This document shows, piece after piece, positions 46,401 through 56,017 of a stretch of 64,000 bases of DNA. The stretch is taken from assembly GCA_950097015.1 (NCBI GenBank), contig CATNEN010000002.1:5549001-5613000 (forward strand), written 5' to 3'. The DNA is from Macrostomum hystrix (Eukaryota > Platyhelminthes > Macrostomidae). The notes beneath the pieces are model-generated. The model was given only the letters and a program-made list of their open reading frames with translations. It ran no database searches and was not told where the DNA came from. The stretch's first letter is position 1, and each line of letters starts with the position of its first letter. A program made the translations under genes and the position numbers.

Positions 46401-48921
46401 AATAAATTATCAAATTATCAAATTATGGGCAGTACGTATGCAGTTAAGTAGTATCTTTGTGTAAGGAGAAAATGTGAAAATGCTAATGGTTTGACGATAG
46501 CCAAGAGTTATCCCAAGTTGTCCCATGCGATCCAAGCAATCCCAAGCAATCTTTAAGTAATTTTAAGTAGTTCCAATATATCCAAAGTTATCCCAAGATA
46601 TCTCAAAATATCCCAAGATAGCCCAAGATATCCCCAGATATCCCAAGATGTCCCAAATTATCCCCAAGATATCCCAAGACATCCTAAGACATCCCAAGAT
46701 ATCCCAAGACATCCTAAGACATCCCAAGACATCCCAAGATATCCCAAGACATCCCAAGATATCCCAAGACATCCCAAGACATCCCAAGATATCACAAGAT
46801 ATCCCAAGACATCCCAAGATATCCCAAGACATCCCAAGATATCCCAAGACATCCCAAGACATCCCATGATATCCCAAGATATCCCAAGACATCCCAAGAG
46901 ATCACAAGATATCCCAAGTTACCCCAGTTTAGAACAAGTAATTTTTATGTAGTCCTATAGTTAGTCTAAATTAATCCTAGTTTATCCTAGTTGTCAAGCA
47001 GTTAAGCAAACAAGGACTACAAAAGTAATATTCGATACTTCAGTAGTCCTAGAAAGCAAACCTGCCGAGCCTAGGGTTGTAGATTTTTACTTTACAAACT
47101 TTGAGTACTTTTGTAAGGTATTAAGAGCCTACGTCAGACAGTTTATACTACATAATAGTGCAGAAATGCACCTAGTACTCGTACAATCGGGATTAAACAT
47201 GCGAAATACTCGGCATCTAAGATCGAAGCTTTCATTTCTAAGCTTGAGAGTGCAGATCAATAAGCCGTGTTTGCGGGGCCAGAGAAGTCGGCTAATCCCT
47301 CAACTTCCCCAGCAGTGCTGCCCAGTCTGCGAGCTAGCGTCAAATTCCCTCGTTGATTTCGTGAGCTGCAGTGAGGGTTGAGGCATATTGAGCTGCTGTT
47401 GAGTTTGCGGACTCACTTGAACTCGTAGAACTCCAGCTCCGATTTGCTCATCTCTTTCGGATCCTTGTCGATGCCGAAATCCTCGCTTAGGTGAGACTTG
47501 ATGTGGCTGAGAACAGTTGAGGGTGCTTCGATCTGTCATCAATTATTGCTTGGGGAGGATTGGGGATTTTAAAACTCCCAAGGGATTTTTGGTGGTTAAA
47601 AAGGCTATAGTTGCGTTTCATTCGAAAGTCACGAACTTCATTGAGCCGTGAATTATAGTACAGCTGTCATTGTGGACAAGTTCGTTCCCAATACGTTCCA
47701 CAATGAGATTTTACCCTCTGACATGACCTCGATGTCAGTGATTTCATTTTAGATTTTTTGGGTCAGTAGAAATTCATCACGGAAAGGATTGATGATTGGT
47801 GTTTCTATAATAAGGATCGATAAGGGTATTTAGGATCGATTGGGATATTTAGGATCGATAGGGGTATTTAGGATCGATAGGGGTATTTAGGATCGATAGG
47901 GATATTTAGGATCAATTGGGGTATTTAGGATCGATAGGGGTATTTAGGATCGATAGAGATATTTAGGATCAATAGGGATATTTAGGATCGATAGGGATAT
48001 TTAGGATCGATAGAGATATTTAGGATCAATAGGGATATTTAGGATCGATAGGGATATTTAGGATCGATAGGGGTATTTAGGATCAATAGGGATATTTAGG
48101 ATCGATAGGGGTATTTAGGATCGATAGGGATATTTAGGATCGATAGGGGTATTTAGGATCAATAGGGATATTTAGGATCAATAGGGATATTTAGGATCAA
48201 TAGGGATATTTAGGATCAATAGGGGTATTTAGGATCAATAGGGATATTTAGGATCGATAGGGGTATTTAGGATCAATAGGGATATTTAGGATCAATAGGG
48301 ATATTTAGGATCGATAGGGATATTCAGGATCAATAGGGGTATTTAGGATCGATAGGGGTATTTAGGATCAATAGGGATATTTAGGATCGATAGGGGTATT
48401 TAGGATCAATAGGGATATTTAGGATCAATAGGGATATTCAGGATCAATAGGGATATTTAGGATCGATAGGGGTATTTAGGATCGATAGGGATATTTAGGA
48501 TCGATAGGGATATTTAGGATCAATAGGGGTATTTAGGATCAGTGAGAGTAGTGTACACTGCCTGAAGATGAGAAAGTCAGGGCAGATGTACACACCTGTG
48601 TGAGTGTGTGCCTGCGTACGGTATCTGTGTGCGTGTGTGATCAGGAGTCAGCGAAATGGGCAGAATTGCCTCCTCGCTGGCTGTGGGTCTAGTGTCACCA
48701 AATGATGTGCCACTGCCCTGTTCATATGATTATATTATTAAATCGTTTCATTAGCAACTAAAATGTCACGTGACTCACTCCGCATTGGTCATAACTCGAT
48801 CGTCGTGAATGCCTCCGTGAGCAGAGTGATGATGACCGACATCAGCTGCGCAGGGAGTCGCAGCCATGATGTACATTAGTACAGTCAGCAGACAAACTTG
48901 TGCTACGCCAGATACAGCCAT
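43409..48921 (-). CDS. MCFD2-like secretory-pathway EF-hand protein, 169 aa, four exons
   Basis: Minus-strand exons 48779-48921, 47417-47506, 43606-43784 and 43409-43506 (510 nt). The first two introns are phase 2 and the last phase 1. The exon 2 acceptor is set by the good tract gttctcag, which gives NAD-HIKSHL, matching the MCFD2 segment before its EF-hands. Residues 1-26 are a signal peptide ending TPCAA; DVGHHHSAHGG follows. EF-hand loops are D81-YDKNSKLDGL-E92 and D148-LDKDGYIDYA-E159, both with canonical Ca2+ ligands. MCFD2 binds the lectin LMAN1/ERGIC-53 and exports cargo from the ER in a Ca2+-dependent way; that partner is inferred. The protein ends KNEK without a KDEL-type signal, and its inter-EF linker (about 93-140) is longer than human MCFD2 (146 aa total). 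Another small secretory EF-hand family cannot be excluded. Confidence 0.88.
43811..46000. repeat. 27/30-bp minisatellite in MCFD2-like intron 3
   Basis: About 75 copies of caggtgtcagctgtgaatgg plus tgttgatgca or tgttgatgatgca, with both period lengths mixed. Each unit carries CAGGTG and CAGCTG. The order of 27- and 30-bp units in about 44560-45060 recurs in about 45270-45810. A degenerate junction lies at 45180-45215. Open in several frames on both strands; the 291-733-codon frames are artefacts. Confidence 0.97.
46001..46504. other. Intron 3 sequence between arrays
   Basis: AT-rich intronic sequence with no recognised feature. Confidence 0.45.
46505..46925. repeat. 10-bp minisatellite in MCFD2-like intron 3
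   Basis: About 40 copies of atcccaagac / atcccaagat, degenerate at both ends. A second, unrelated array in the same intron. Confidence 0.95.
46926..47416. other. Intron 3 sequence next to exon 2
   Basis: No exon or element recognised. Confidence 0.4.
47810..48545. repeat. 19-bp minisatellite in MCFD2-like intron 1
   Basis: About 38 copies of gggatatttaggatcgata, varying at gggtatt/gatatt and gatcgata/gatcaata. Confidence 0.96.
48570..48745 (-). repeat. Dispersed repeat family, copy 4
   Basis: The reverse complement carries tcatttggtgacactagacc, cagccagcgaggaggcaatt, gctgactcc, agataccgtacgcaggcac and gtgtacatctg, matching copies 1 and 2 in order. Confidence 0.7.
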
Positions 48922-49188
48922 GTTGGTTAGTAAACAATGCAACAAAAAACTGATACGATTTGATAGTCTTATGGATTTCTACTTATTATTTTAGGCCTCT
49001 TTAAAGCCAATGGACTGACAACTGACGATTTCTCATGGCAGGCCCCTAAACAACTGTAGGTCAGTTGTGGATATCGAGCTTTTGTTAGGCCTGCTCGATC
49101 GTACACACTGGCTACTTATCTACGAGTATCTAGCGATTCTTATTGTACGCTTGCTGGTTTTTCAATATTACACTGCGCTGTGCTGGAG
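48922..49188. other. Upstream region of the MCFD2-like gene
   Basis: Short spacer between the start codon and a large array. It should contain the core promoter, but no TATA box stands out. Confidence 0.35.
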
Positions 49189-50575
49189 TTACGTGTTGAG
49201 ACACTGAAGGTTTGGAGGTGTGACAGCTGAGACACTGAAGGTTTGGAGGTGTAACAGCTGAGACACTGAAGGTTTGGAGGTGAAACAGCTGAGACACTGA
49301 AGGTTTGGAGGTGTAACAGCTGAGACACTGAAGGTTTGGAGGTGTGACAACTGAGACACTGAAGGTTTGGAGGTGTAACAGCTGAGACACTGAAGGTTTG
49401 GAGGTGTGACAACTGAGACACTGAAGGTTTGGAGGTGTAACAGCTGAGGCACTGAAGGTTTGGAGGTGTAACAGCTGAGACACTGAAGGTTTGGAGGTGA
49501 AACAGCTGAGACACTGAAGGTTTGGAGGTGTAACAGTTGAGACACTGAAGGTTTGGAGGTGAAACAGCTGAGACACTGAAGGTTTGGAGGTGTAACAGCT
49601 GAGACACTGAAGGTTTGGAGGTGTGACAACTGAGACACTGAAGGTTTGGAGGTGTAACAGCTGAGACACTGAAGGTTTGGAGGTGTAACAGCTGAGACAC
49701 TGAAGGTTTGGAGGTGTAACAGCTGAGACACTGAAGGTTTGGAGGTGTGACAACTGAGACACTGAAGGTTTGGAGGTGTAACAGCTGAGACACTGAAGGT
49801 TTGGAGGTGTAACAGCTGAGACACTGAAGGTTTGGAGGTGTAACAGCTGAGACACTGAAGGTTTGGAGGTGTGACAACTGAGACACTGAAGGTTTGGAGG
49901 TGTAACAGCTGAGGCACTGAAGGTTTGGAGGTGTAACAGCTGAGACACTGAAGGTTTGGAGGTGAAACAGCTGAGACACTGAAGGTTTGGAGGTGTAACA
50001 GCTGAGACACTGAAGGTTTGGAGGTGAAACAGCTGAGACACTGAAGGTTTGGAGGTGTAACAGCTGAGACACTGAAGGTTTGGAGGTGTGACAACTGAGA
50101 CACTGAAGGTTTGGAGGTGTAACAGCTGAGACACTGAAGGTTTGGAGGTGAAACAGCTGAGACACTGAAGGTTTGGAGGTGTAACAGCTGAGACACTGAA
50201 GGTTTGGAGGTGTGACAACTGAGACACTGAAGGTTTGGAGGTGTAACAGCTGAGACACTGAAGGTTTGGAGGTGTAACAGCTGAGACACTGAAGGTTTGG
50301 AGGTGTAACAGCTGAGACACTGAAGGTTTGGAGGTGTGACAACTGAGACACTGAAGGTTTGGAGGTGTAACAGCTGAGACACTGAAGGTTTGGAGGTGTA
50401 ACAGCTGAGACACTGAAGGTTTGGAGGTGAAACAGCTGAGACACTGAAGGTTTGGAGGTGTGACAGCTGAGACACTGAAGGTTTGGAGGTGTGACAGCTG
50501 AGACACTGAAGGTTTGGAGGTGTAACAGCTGAGACACTGAAGGTTTGGAGGTGTAACAGCTGAGACACTGAATGG
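49189..50575. repeat. 31-bp minisatellite upstream of the MCFD2-like gene
   Basis: About 44 copies of a unit containing acagctgagacactgaaggt and ttggaggtgta. Because 31 is not a multiple of three and the unit lacks stops, all three minus-strand frames stay open for about 460 codons with a 31-residue period. Most units carry CAGCTG; a minority read acaactg. Confidence 0.97.
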
Positions 50576-51665
50576 CTTCGGAGCTGCTGTAACAGCTGAG
50601 GTTTTCAGTTATTTGAAGTCAATACGGCTGCAGGTGACAAATGTGAAGTAATTCAAGTAAATCTCATGTTTTCTGAAGCCATGCACATCTTCGAAAAACT
50701 AAACAGGTAAAACTTCGTGATAAAAATTTGGAAAATGAATTTGATATAGAAATCGACCCCGAAATTTGATTACTTTTAACTGAGTACTCAGCTCATTAAA
50801 TGTGAATAATGTTCTCGGTCATGCATGTTAGAAGACACGTCGCACGATGCTTAAACAGACAGTTGATCCTGACTCAAAATTCTGATCCCATGCAATGAGA
50901 CTTGGAACAATAAAGGTCGCTGAGTTCTGGCCCAGTTTTTCATCTAGTTGGAAAGTACGCTTGAATGATCAGTAAAACAAAACCCGATTGCTAAGTACAA
51001 GCTAGCTGTCAATTTCTAAGACATTTAATTGTTTCTTGAACTTTGCACACTTTATTGTTTTATGAATCGGACCAATCACCATCTTGAAATAAAATATTTT
51101 TCCTGATAATTTAAAGCAGGAAAAGCTTTTGATTTCTAAGTACTTTAGTTGGCTTTTTAACAGTTATAGAAACACCACGAGGTATTTCAAATCCCCATAT
51201 TTTTTCTCCATCTTCGAAAATATTCAACCAATCGCCATTAACACCCGAACCCGAGCTAAAATTTCCCACTCTATCCGATGAAACAACTTCCAGAATCACA
51301 AGACATCGGCATCGTCTAGATATTCAACAATTCTCATCAGGGTGTCTGGTGGCAAAAGCCACAAATATAAGCATCATTTTTCTGCTCACAAAATTTCATC
51401 ATTACCCATGTCGGCTAATATTGTTGACTAGACACCACACTCCCAGGCACGAAGACAGACAGCAGTTGCGACACAGCAGAAAGCGAACGAGAGGAGGGCA
51501 CCGTCTATGGCCCACGTACAATATATTTGCACATAAAAGTTTCGAAGAAAGAATTAAAAAAGCAAACAAAAAGGCTAAAGCAAGAAAAAGGAAGCAAAAA
51601 AAAAATTTTCACACCACGCAGCGCGAAGAGACAAGGCGGGTACGCGGGTGCCGGCTGAAATACAA
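50576..51665. other. Non-coding region
   Basis: No exon recognised. A 62-codon minus-strand frame at 51111-51299 has a balanced composition but no start context, splice sites or family match I can see. Confidence 0.4.
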
Positions 51666-51866
51666 CCCAGCTCAAGGCAGAGGGGTGGGTGCCTGGGGTG
51701 GGTGCCTGGGGTGGGTGCCTGGGGTTGGTGCCTGGGGTGGGTGCCTGGGGTGGGTGCCTGGGGTGGGTGCTTGGGGTGGGTGCCTGGGGTGGGTGCCTGG
51801 GGTGGGTGCCTGGGGTGGGTGCCTGGGGGTGGGTGCCTGGGGTGGGTGCCTGGGGTGGGTGTTTAC
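51666..51866. repeat. 14-bp G-rich minisatellite
   Basis: About 14 copies of ggtgggtgcctggg. The frames on both strands (QAPTPGTHP-type and VPGVGAWGG-type repeats) are artefacts. The G-runs could form quadruplexes. Confidence 0.95.
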
Positions 51867-52330
51867 ACCCAATCAGCGAGCGCCGATTGGACACTATATT
51901 ATTTTGGTTTTATAGTTCATTTTTTATTTTTGAACCAATATGGATTCGCCATAGAAATTCATTCAGAGCGATTATTAGTTATCCTTGTCACAGGGTCTTC
52001 GACAAGAAACGCTGAATATCTAAAGGATGCTAACTTCGGACGGCTTTGAAAGTTAGTTGATCGTAAAGGGCGGAAAATTTAGATTCTTATGGTAGACTTC
52101 ACGAAAATCTTGAAGTATTTGATATACCCCCGTTGTCTCTTCCCAGCTGCAAAATAGCGTGGTTTTTCTAATTGTTAATAAAAGTAATAATAATGGTTAA
52201 GCAATAAAATTCACGTCGTTTTACATCAAACTCTGTTTGAAATTCAGGGAATCAAGTTTCGATTTTTTCCGGAGTATATTTTCTAAGAATCAGAGTATCT
52301 GCTTAGATAAACTGTATGAGATGAGCTGCC
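51867..52330. other. Non-coding region upstream of the globin promoter
   Basis: No exon recognised. An inverted CCAAT pair (ccaatc...gattgg) lies at about 51880-51901. Confidence 0.4.
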
Positions 52331-52418
52331 ATTGGCTACGGCCAGTAGCCAATCAGGAGCCAGTTAGAGACGTGGGCGATTTGGATTCACCACGCATGCG
52401 TGGGAGACTTTATAAAAA
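52331..52418 (+). promoter_or_regulatory. Globin core promoter: twin CCAAT, palindrome and TATA box
   Basis: A perfect 9-bp inverted repeat ATTGGCTAC/GTAGCCAAT (52331-52353) gives two opposed CCAAT boxes. The 12-bp palindrome CACGCATGCGTG (52391-52402) holds two opposed GCGTG cores, the HIF/AhR-type bHLH-PAS half-site. TATAAAAA follows at 52411-52418, about 85 bases before the ATG. Confidence 0.6.
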
Positions 52419-52501
52419 GCCGCAGATCACGGCTGTCCAGCTCGAGTCTGGCAGATCGCTTAGCAACCGCGCTCGCACAGCCGACACAACAGACCGCGCC
52501 A

Positions 52502-52749
52502 ATGGGTTGCGCTCAGGTGAAGGGACGCATAGGAGCAGTGAACTTTGGCGACTTGCCACTCAACGACCAATCGGACAAAATCCGAACCCAGCTGGACTGT
52601 CTCAGCGAGGCCAGGCCGGTTGTTGGCGCGACCGCGAAATCAATCGATCCCAAACTGGGATTAGGCGAGCGGGAGCTTTACAAGCTCAAGACATCTTGGA
52701 AAGCCGTGCACAGGAATGTGGCTGACACCGGAGTCGAGATGTTCATCAG
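52502..52749 (+). CDS. Globin, first exon (globin X/neuroglobin-like, N-acylation signal)
   Basis: Exon of 82 codons plus two bases. The N-terminus MGCAQVKG fits N-myristoylation at Gly2 with a palmitoylatable Cys3, as in membrane-bound globin X. A ~50-residue extension precedes helix A/B sequence ERELYKLKTSWKAVHRNVADTGVEMFI. The donor AG|GTGAGC splits an Arg codon in phase 2 right after MFI. This is the classic B12.2 globin intron position, strong evidence for the assignment. A TATA box lies upstream. The exons carrying the haem-ligating histidines were not found in the following 11 kb, which holds several mobile elements. They may lie beyond the window or be lost, so this is a partial gene and its activity is unknown. 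Confidence 0.75.
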
Positions 52750-52869
52750 GTGAGCACGTGACTCACGCGATTCTCGTGAAGCTGCGGTGAATTCTCCCTC
52801 CCTATTTCTCCAACCAACTTCCTACACATCTCTCTTGTTCTCTCTCTGTCTCGCTAAATCTATTTTAAT

Positions 52870-53235
52870 CTACCTTCATCTCCTTTCATCTCACATCATC
52901 TTCCATCATCTCCCTTCATCTCCCTTCATCTCTCTTAATCTCTCTTAATCTCTCTTAATCTCTACTCATCTCCCTTCTTCTCCCTTTATCACCCTTCATC
53001 TCTATTCTTCTCCCTCCATATCCTTTCATTGTCCTTCATCTCCCTTCATCTCCCATCATCTCCCTTCATCTCCCTTCATCTCCCTTCATCTCCATACGTC
53101 TACCTTCATCTCCCTTCATCTCCATACATCTCCCTTCATTTCCCTTCATATCCCTTCATCTACCTTCAACTCCCTTCATCTCCATACATCTCCCTTCCTC
53201 TCCCTTCATCTCCTTTCGCCACCCTTCATCTTCCA
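52870..53235. repeat. ~10-bp pyrimidine-rich array in globin intron 1
   Basis: Degenerate copies of atctcccttc with atctctctta and atctccatac variants. Confidence 0.9.
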
Positions 53236-53524
53236 AAAGCCGGTAGACTCAGTATTAAGGAAAGTGTCTAGCTATAGCAGGACAGCTCAATGCCACCACA
53301 GCAGCACATTGCCTAAATTAGGATATAGGATCAAATTCCCAGCAGACAGTGTTGCCAGTCGCGATATATACTCTAGAGCCGGGGGCGCGGCTGAGTTCTC
53401 AGGATTTGAGCAGTCAGGTGACTTTTGTTTCAAGATAAAGGCGAGGAGGCCTGACTGCGCAACAAATGTTCTGCAAAAGAATACCCCGCCCATTACTCAT
53501 TCAGTCATTATTCGTCCCTTTAAT
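53236..53524. other. Unassigned spacer in the presumed globin intron
   Basis: Non-repetitive; no globin exon 2 found. An 87-codon frame spans 53264-53527 without recognisable features. Confidence 0.35.
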
Positions 53525-53905
53525 TGACTCTCCCGATGTCACTCTCCCGATGTCACTTTCCCGATGTCACTTTCCCGATGGCATTCTCCTGATGTAACTC
53601 CCCCGATGTCACTCTCCCGATGTCACTCGCCCGATGTCACTCTCCCGATGTCACTCTCCCGATGTCACTCTCCCGATGTCACTCTCCCGATGTCACTCTC
53701 CCGATGTCACTCTCCCGATGTCACTCTCCCGATGTCACTCTCCCGATGTCACTCTCCCGATGTCACTCTCCCGATGTCACTCTCCCGATGTCACTCTCCC
53801 GATGTCACTCTCCCGATGTCATTCTCCCGATGTCACTCTCCCGATGTCACTCTCCCGATGTCATCTCCCGATGTCACTCTCCCGATGTCACTCTCCCTCT
53901 CATTA
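53525..53905. repeat. 14-bp minisatellite
   Basis: About 27 copies of gatgtcactctccc, degenerate at the left end. All plus-strand frames stay open; those frames are artefacts. Confidence 0.96.
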
Positions 53906-54263
53906 GTTCACGCTGTACTGCGCTCTATTTGAGGCTCCTGTGTCTCCTTGCGTGTCAGTTAATAAATATGTTCTTTATAATTCTTCGACTCTTAATCCGA
54001 GTTGAGCCGATGGAGTTTGTCAGAGCGGTGATGATGAAATCGCATCGAGGCAGGTCATCACTCAATATCCTTGTTCGAATTCGGATTAAAGAACTCAGAC
54101 GGTACTTTGTTTCGGGCCTGCAGTTATACCTGAGTAAGCTCAATGCAAAGCTGATAACCAGATACAAAAAAGTCAAGTACAGCTCACCGTGTAGGCCGCT
54201 TTATCCGTGACAAGCAGCTTAGAACGAGGTAAGCAGTGTATGCGATGGGAAATTGGGTATTTA
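53906..54263. other. Spacer left of the mariner element
   Basis: No recognised exon. Overlapping frames on both strands at 53955-54210 show no family motif. Confidence 0.35.
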
Positions 54264-54464
54264 CGAGGGGTGTTTCAAAAGTAACGAGAATTTAGTCATA
54301 ACTTTTTAATAGATAAACTTTTTAACTTGAAATTTTTACCCGATAATTTTGCAAATATGGACAGCACACAGCTTCAGTTGCAACCCTGTCGGTCTACATG
54401 CACCAGTGAAATCGCACATTGAAGTCCAGACCTCGAGATTAAAAATTACGATTTTTGTCTGTGG
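54264..54464 (+). repeat. Mariner left terminal inverted repeat
   Basis: About 201 bp, from cgaggggtg to ttttgtctgtgg; reverse complement of 55817-56017 with scattered mismatches. Confidence 0.9.
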
Positions 54465-54496
54465 AAAATAGTGAACAGGTGAACGTGTTTGTTGTG

Positions 54497-55630
54497 TCAA
54501 AAATCAGCGCCTTCGTCCATTTCTTCAGCGATTTCAGCACGCTCCACAAAGCTGCCATCGAGCTGGATACACTTCTCATAGCGATGCAGCAGTTTGTCGA
54601 TTCCCTCCCCCCAAAAACTCGCAGGCAGCGCATGGAGAGATTCGTTGGCCGCCGCAATGACTTCCTGTCGACTGGTGAAGACGCGACCTCGCATGGGCTT
54701 CTTCATTACTCCAAACAAGTGAAAGTCAGCAATGGCGAGGTCTGGTGAATAAGGTGGATGATTAAGCAGCCGAAAGCCGAGCTCTTCCACTTTCCTTGTG
54801 GTGGCCGCGGCGACGTGAGGGCGAGCGTTGTCCCACAAGATGAAGGGCCTGGCGCGCATGATGCGTCGCTTCTGGAGGATGACTTCACGCAGACGAGCAA
54901 CTTGATCTTGCACGTATGCAGCATTGATGGTGGCCTTGTCTGGCAGGTAGTCGACCATCAGAACCCCACAGGCCTCAAACCACATGGTGCACATGATGTT
55001 GCGTGTCCATGCCGACTTCATTGGCTTTGTGTGCGGCTGACGGCCCCTGGGCCCCCACTGCATGGACTGCTGCTTAGTCAGTGGATTAAACATTGGCAGT
55101 GGTGTCTCATCAATACTGATGAGAAGTCGTTTAAACTCCTGATCACCAAGTTGCTGCCACAACTGCAAGTTCTCCGTTGCACATTGAATTCGCTTTCTTT
55201 TGTGGTCCAGGGTCAACTCACGCGGCACCCACTTGGCACAGACTCTCGACCAGTTTATTTCCTTGAGGATGCGGCTCACAGAAGCAATGGAGATGCTACA
55301 GACCTCCTCAACTTCACGCAATGTGGCAGAAGGATTGGCGCAGAGGTAATCACGGACAATCTGTTTGCTGTTGTCATCCGTTGACGTGCGGGGGCGACCT
55401 GACCTCGGCGCGTCACCACATCCTGTAGCACCCTCGCGGAACGCCTTGCAGTGAGCATAAACCCGCGCTTGCGATAGTGCCTGATCTCCAAATGCCTGGT
55501 TCAGGTCCCGAGCGATATCGCATGGCTTCTTTCCAAGTTGAACCAGACCAGCGATAAAATGCCGTTGTCCTTCCTTTGATCCAATTTCTGAATGATCTTT
55601 CGGTCGTTCCATAGTCTCACTTGAAAGCAC
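54497..55630 (-). CDS. Mariner transposase, 377 aa, intact
   Basis: A paired helix-turn-helix N-terminus (about residues 18-135) includes the RSGRPRTS linker and the mariner signature WVPRELTLDHKRKR. The catalytic triad is D174 (SIDETPL), D267 (LWDNARPHVA) and D302 (YSPDLAIADFHLF). Spacing is 92 and 34 residues, i.e. DD34D, exact for mariner. No internal stop or frameshift is present, so it could be functional. The alternative start at MERPKD gives 371 aa, still longer than the usual ~345. DETPLPMFNP around the first Asp differs from the common TGDEKW/TGDETW type, suggesting a divergent lineage. Confidence 0.95.
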   Translation of the reverse strand: MLSSETMERPKDHSEIGSKEGQRHFIAGLVQLGKKPCDIARDLNQAFGDQALSQARVYAHCKAFREGATGCGDAPRSGRPRTSTDDNSKQIVRDYLCANPSATLREVEEVCSISIASVSRILKEINWSRVCAKWVPRELTLDHKRKRIQCATENLQLWQQLGDQEFKRLLISIDETPLPMFNPLTKQQSMQWGPRGRQPHTKPMKSAWTRNIMCTMWFEACGVLMVDYLPDKATINAAYVQDQVARLREVILQKRRIMRARPFILWDNARPHVAAATTRKVEELGFRLLNHPPYSPDLAIADFHLFGVMKKPMRGRVFTSRQEVIAAANESLHALPASFWGEGIDKLLHRYEKCIQLDGSFVERAEIAEEMDEGADF

Positions 55631-55816
55631 TTTTCAGTCAAGTCTCTCAGTCAAGCATTTGCAATTTTGAGCAGCCTATGCAGCTTAAAAAACAAAAATT
55701 CCTAGGCAACTTTGCCCATAAACAGCAGACACCGGAGACAGTATCAGAAGCAGCTGAGTGCATCAGCAGCATCATTAGCAGTTTTCAAGTTCTAAGCAAG
55801 TTCTCAGGTAAATAGA

Positions 55817-56017
55817 CCACAGACAAAAATCGTAATTTTTTATCTCGAGGTCTGGACTTTAATGTGAGATTTCACTAGTGCATGTAGAGCGATAGAGTTG
55901 CAACTGAAGCTGTGTGCTGTCCATATTTGCAAAATTATCGGGTAAAAATTTCAAGTTAAAAAGTTTATCCATTAAAAAGTTAGGACTAAATTCTCGTTAC
56001 TTTTGAAACACCCCTCG
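55817..56017 (-). repeat. Mariner right terminal inverted repeat
   Basis: About 201 bp ending gaaacacccctcg before the TA target duplication; pairs with 54264-54464. Confidence 0.9.

Larger units (their letters stand above)
54264..56017 (-). mobile_element. Complete mariner-family DNA transposon, 1754 bp
   Basis: Flanked by TA at 54262-54263 and 56018-56019, the target duplication of Tc1/mariner elements. Terminal inverted repeats start cgaggggtgtttcaaaagta and pair with each other over about 201 bp (54264-54464 and 55817-56017) with few mismatches. The interior holds one intact transposase frame on the minus strand. Intact gene and near-identical ends suggest recent transposition. It sits in the presumed globin intron. 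Confidence 0.93.

Noticed and set aside
47507-47530. Upstream acceptor (gatgacag) for MCFD2-like exon 2
   Set aside because: It breaks frame with exon 1 (phase 2); the acceptor gttctcag keeps frame and restores the family-like HIKSHL segment.
49130-50568. Three overlapping minus-strand frames of about 460 codons
   Set aside because: The 31-bp unit has no stop in any frame, so every frame cycles through the same 31-residue period. No gene features.
53955-54210. Candidate globin exon 2 before the mariner element
   Set aside because: Neither strand shows a helix E histidine, Phe at CD1 or any globin-like segment.
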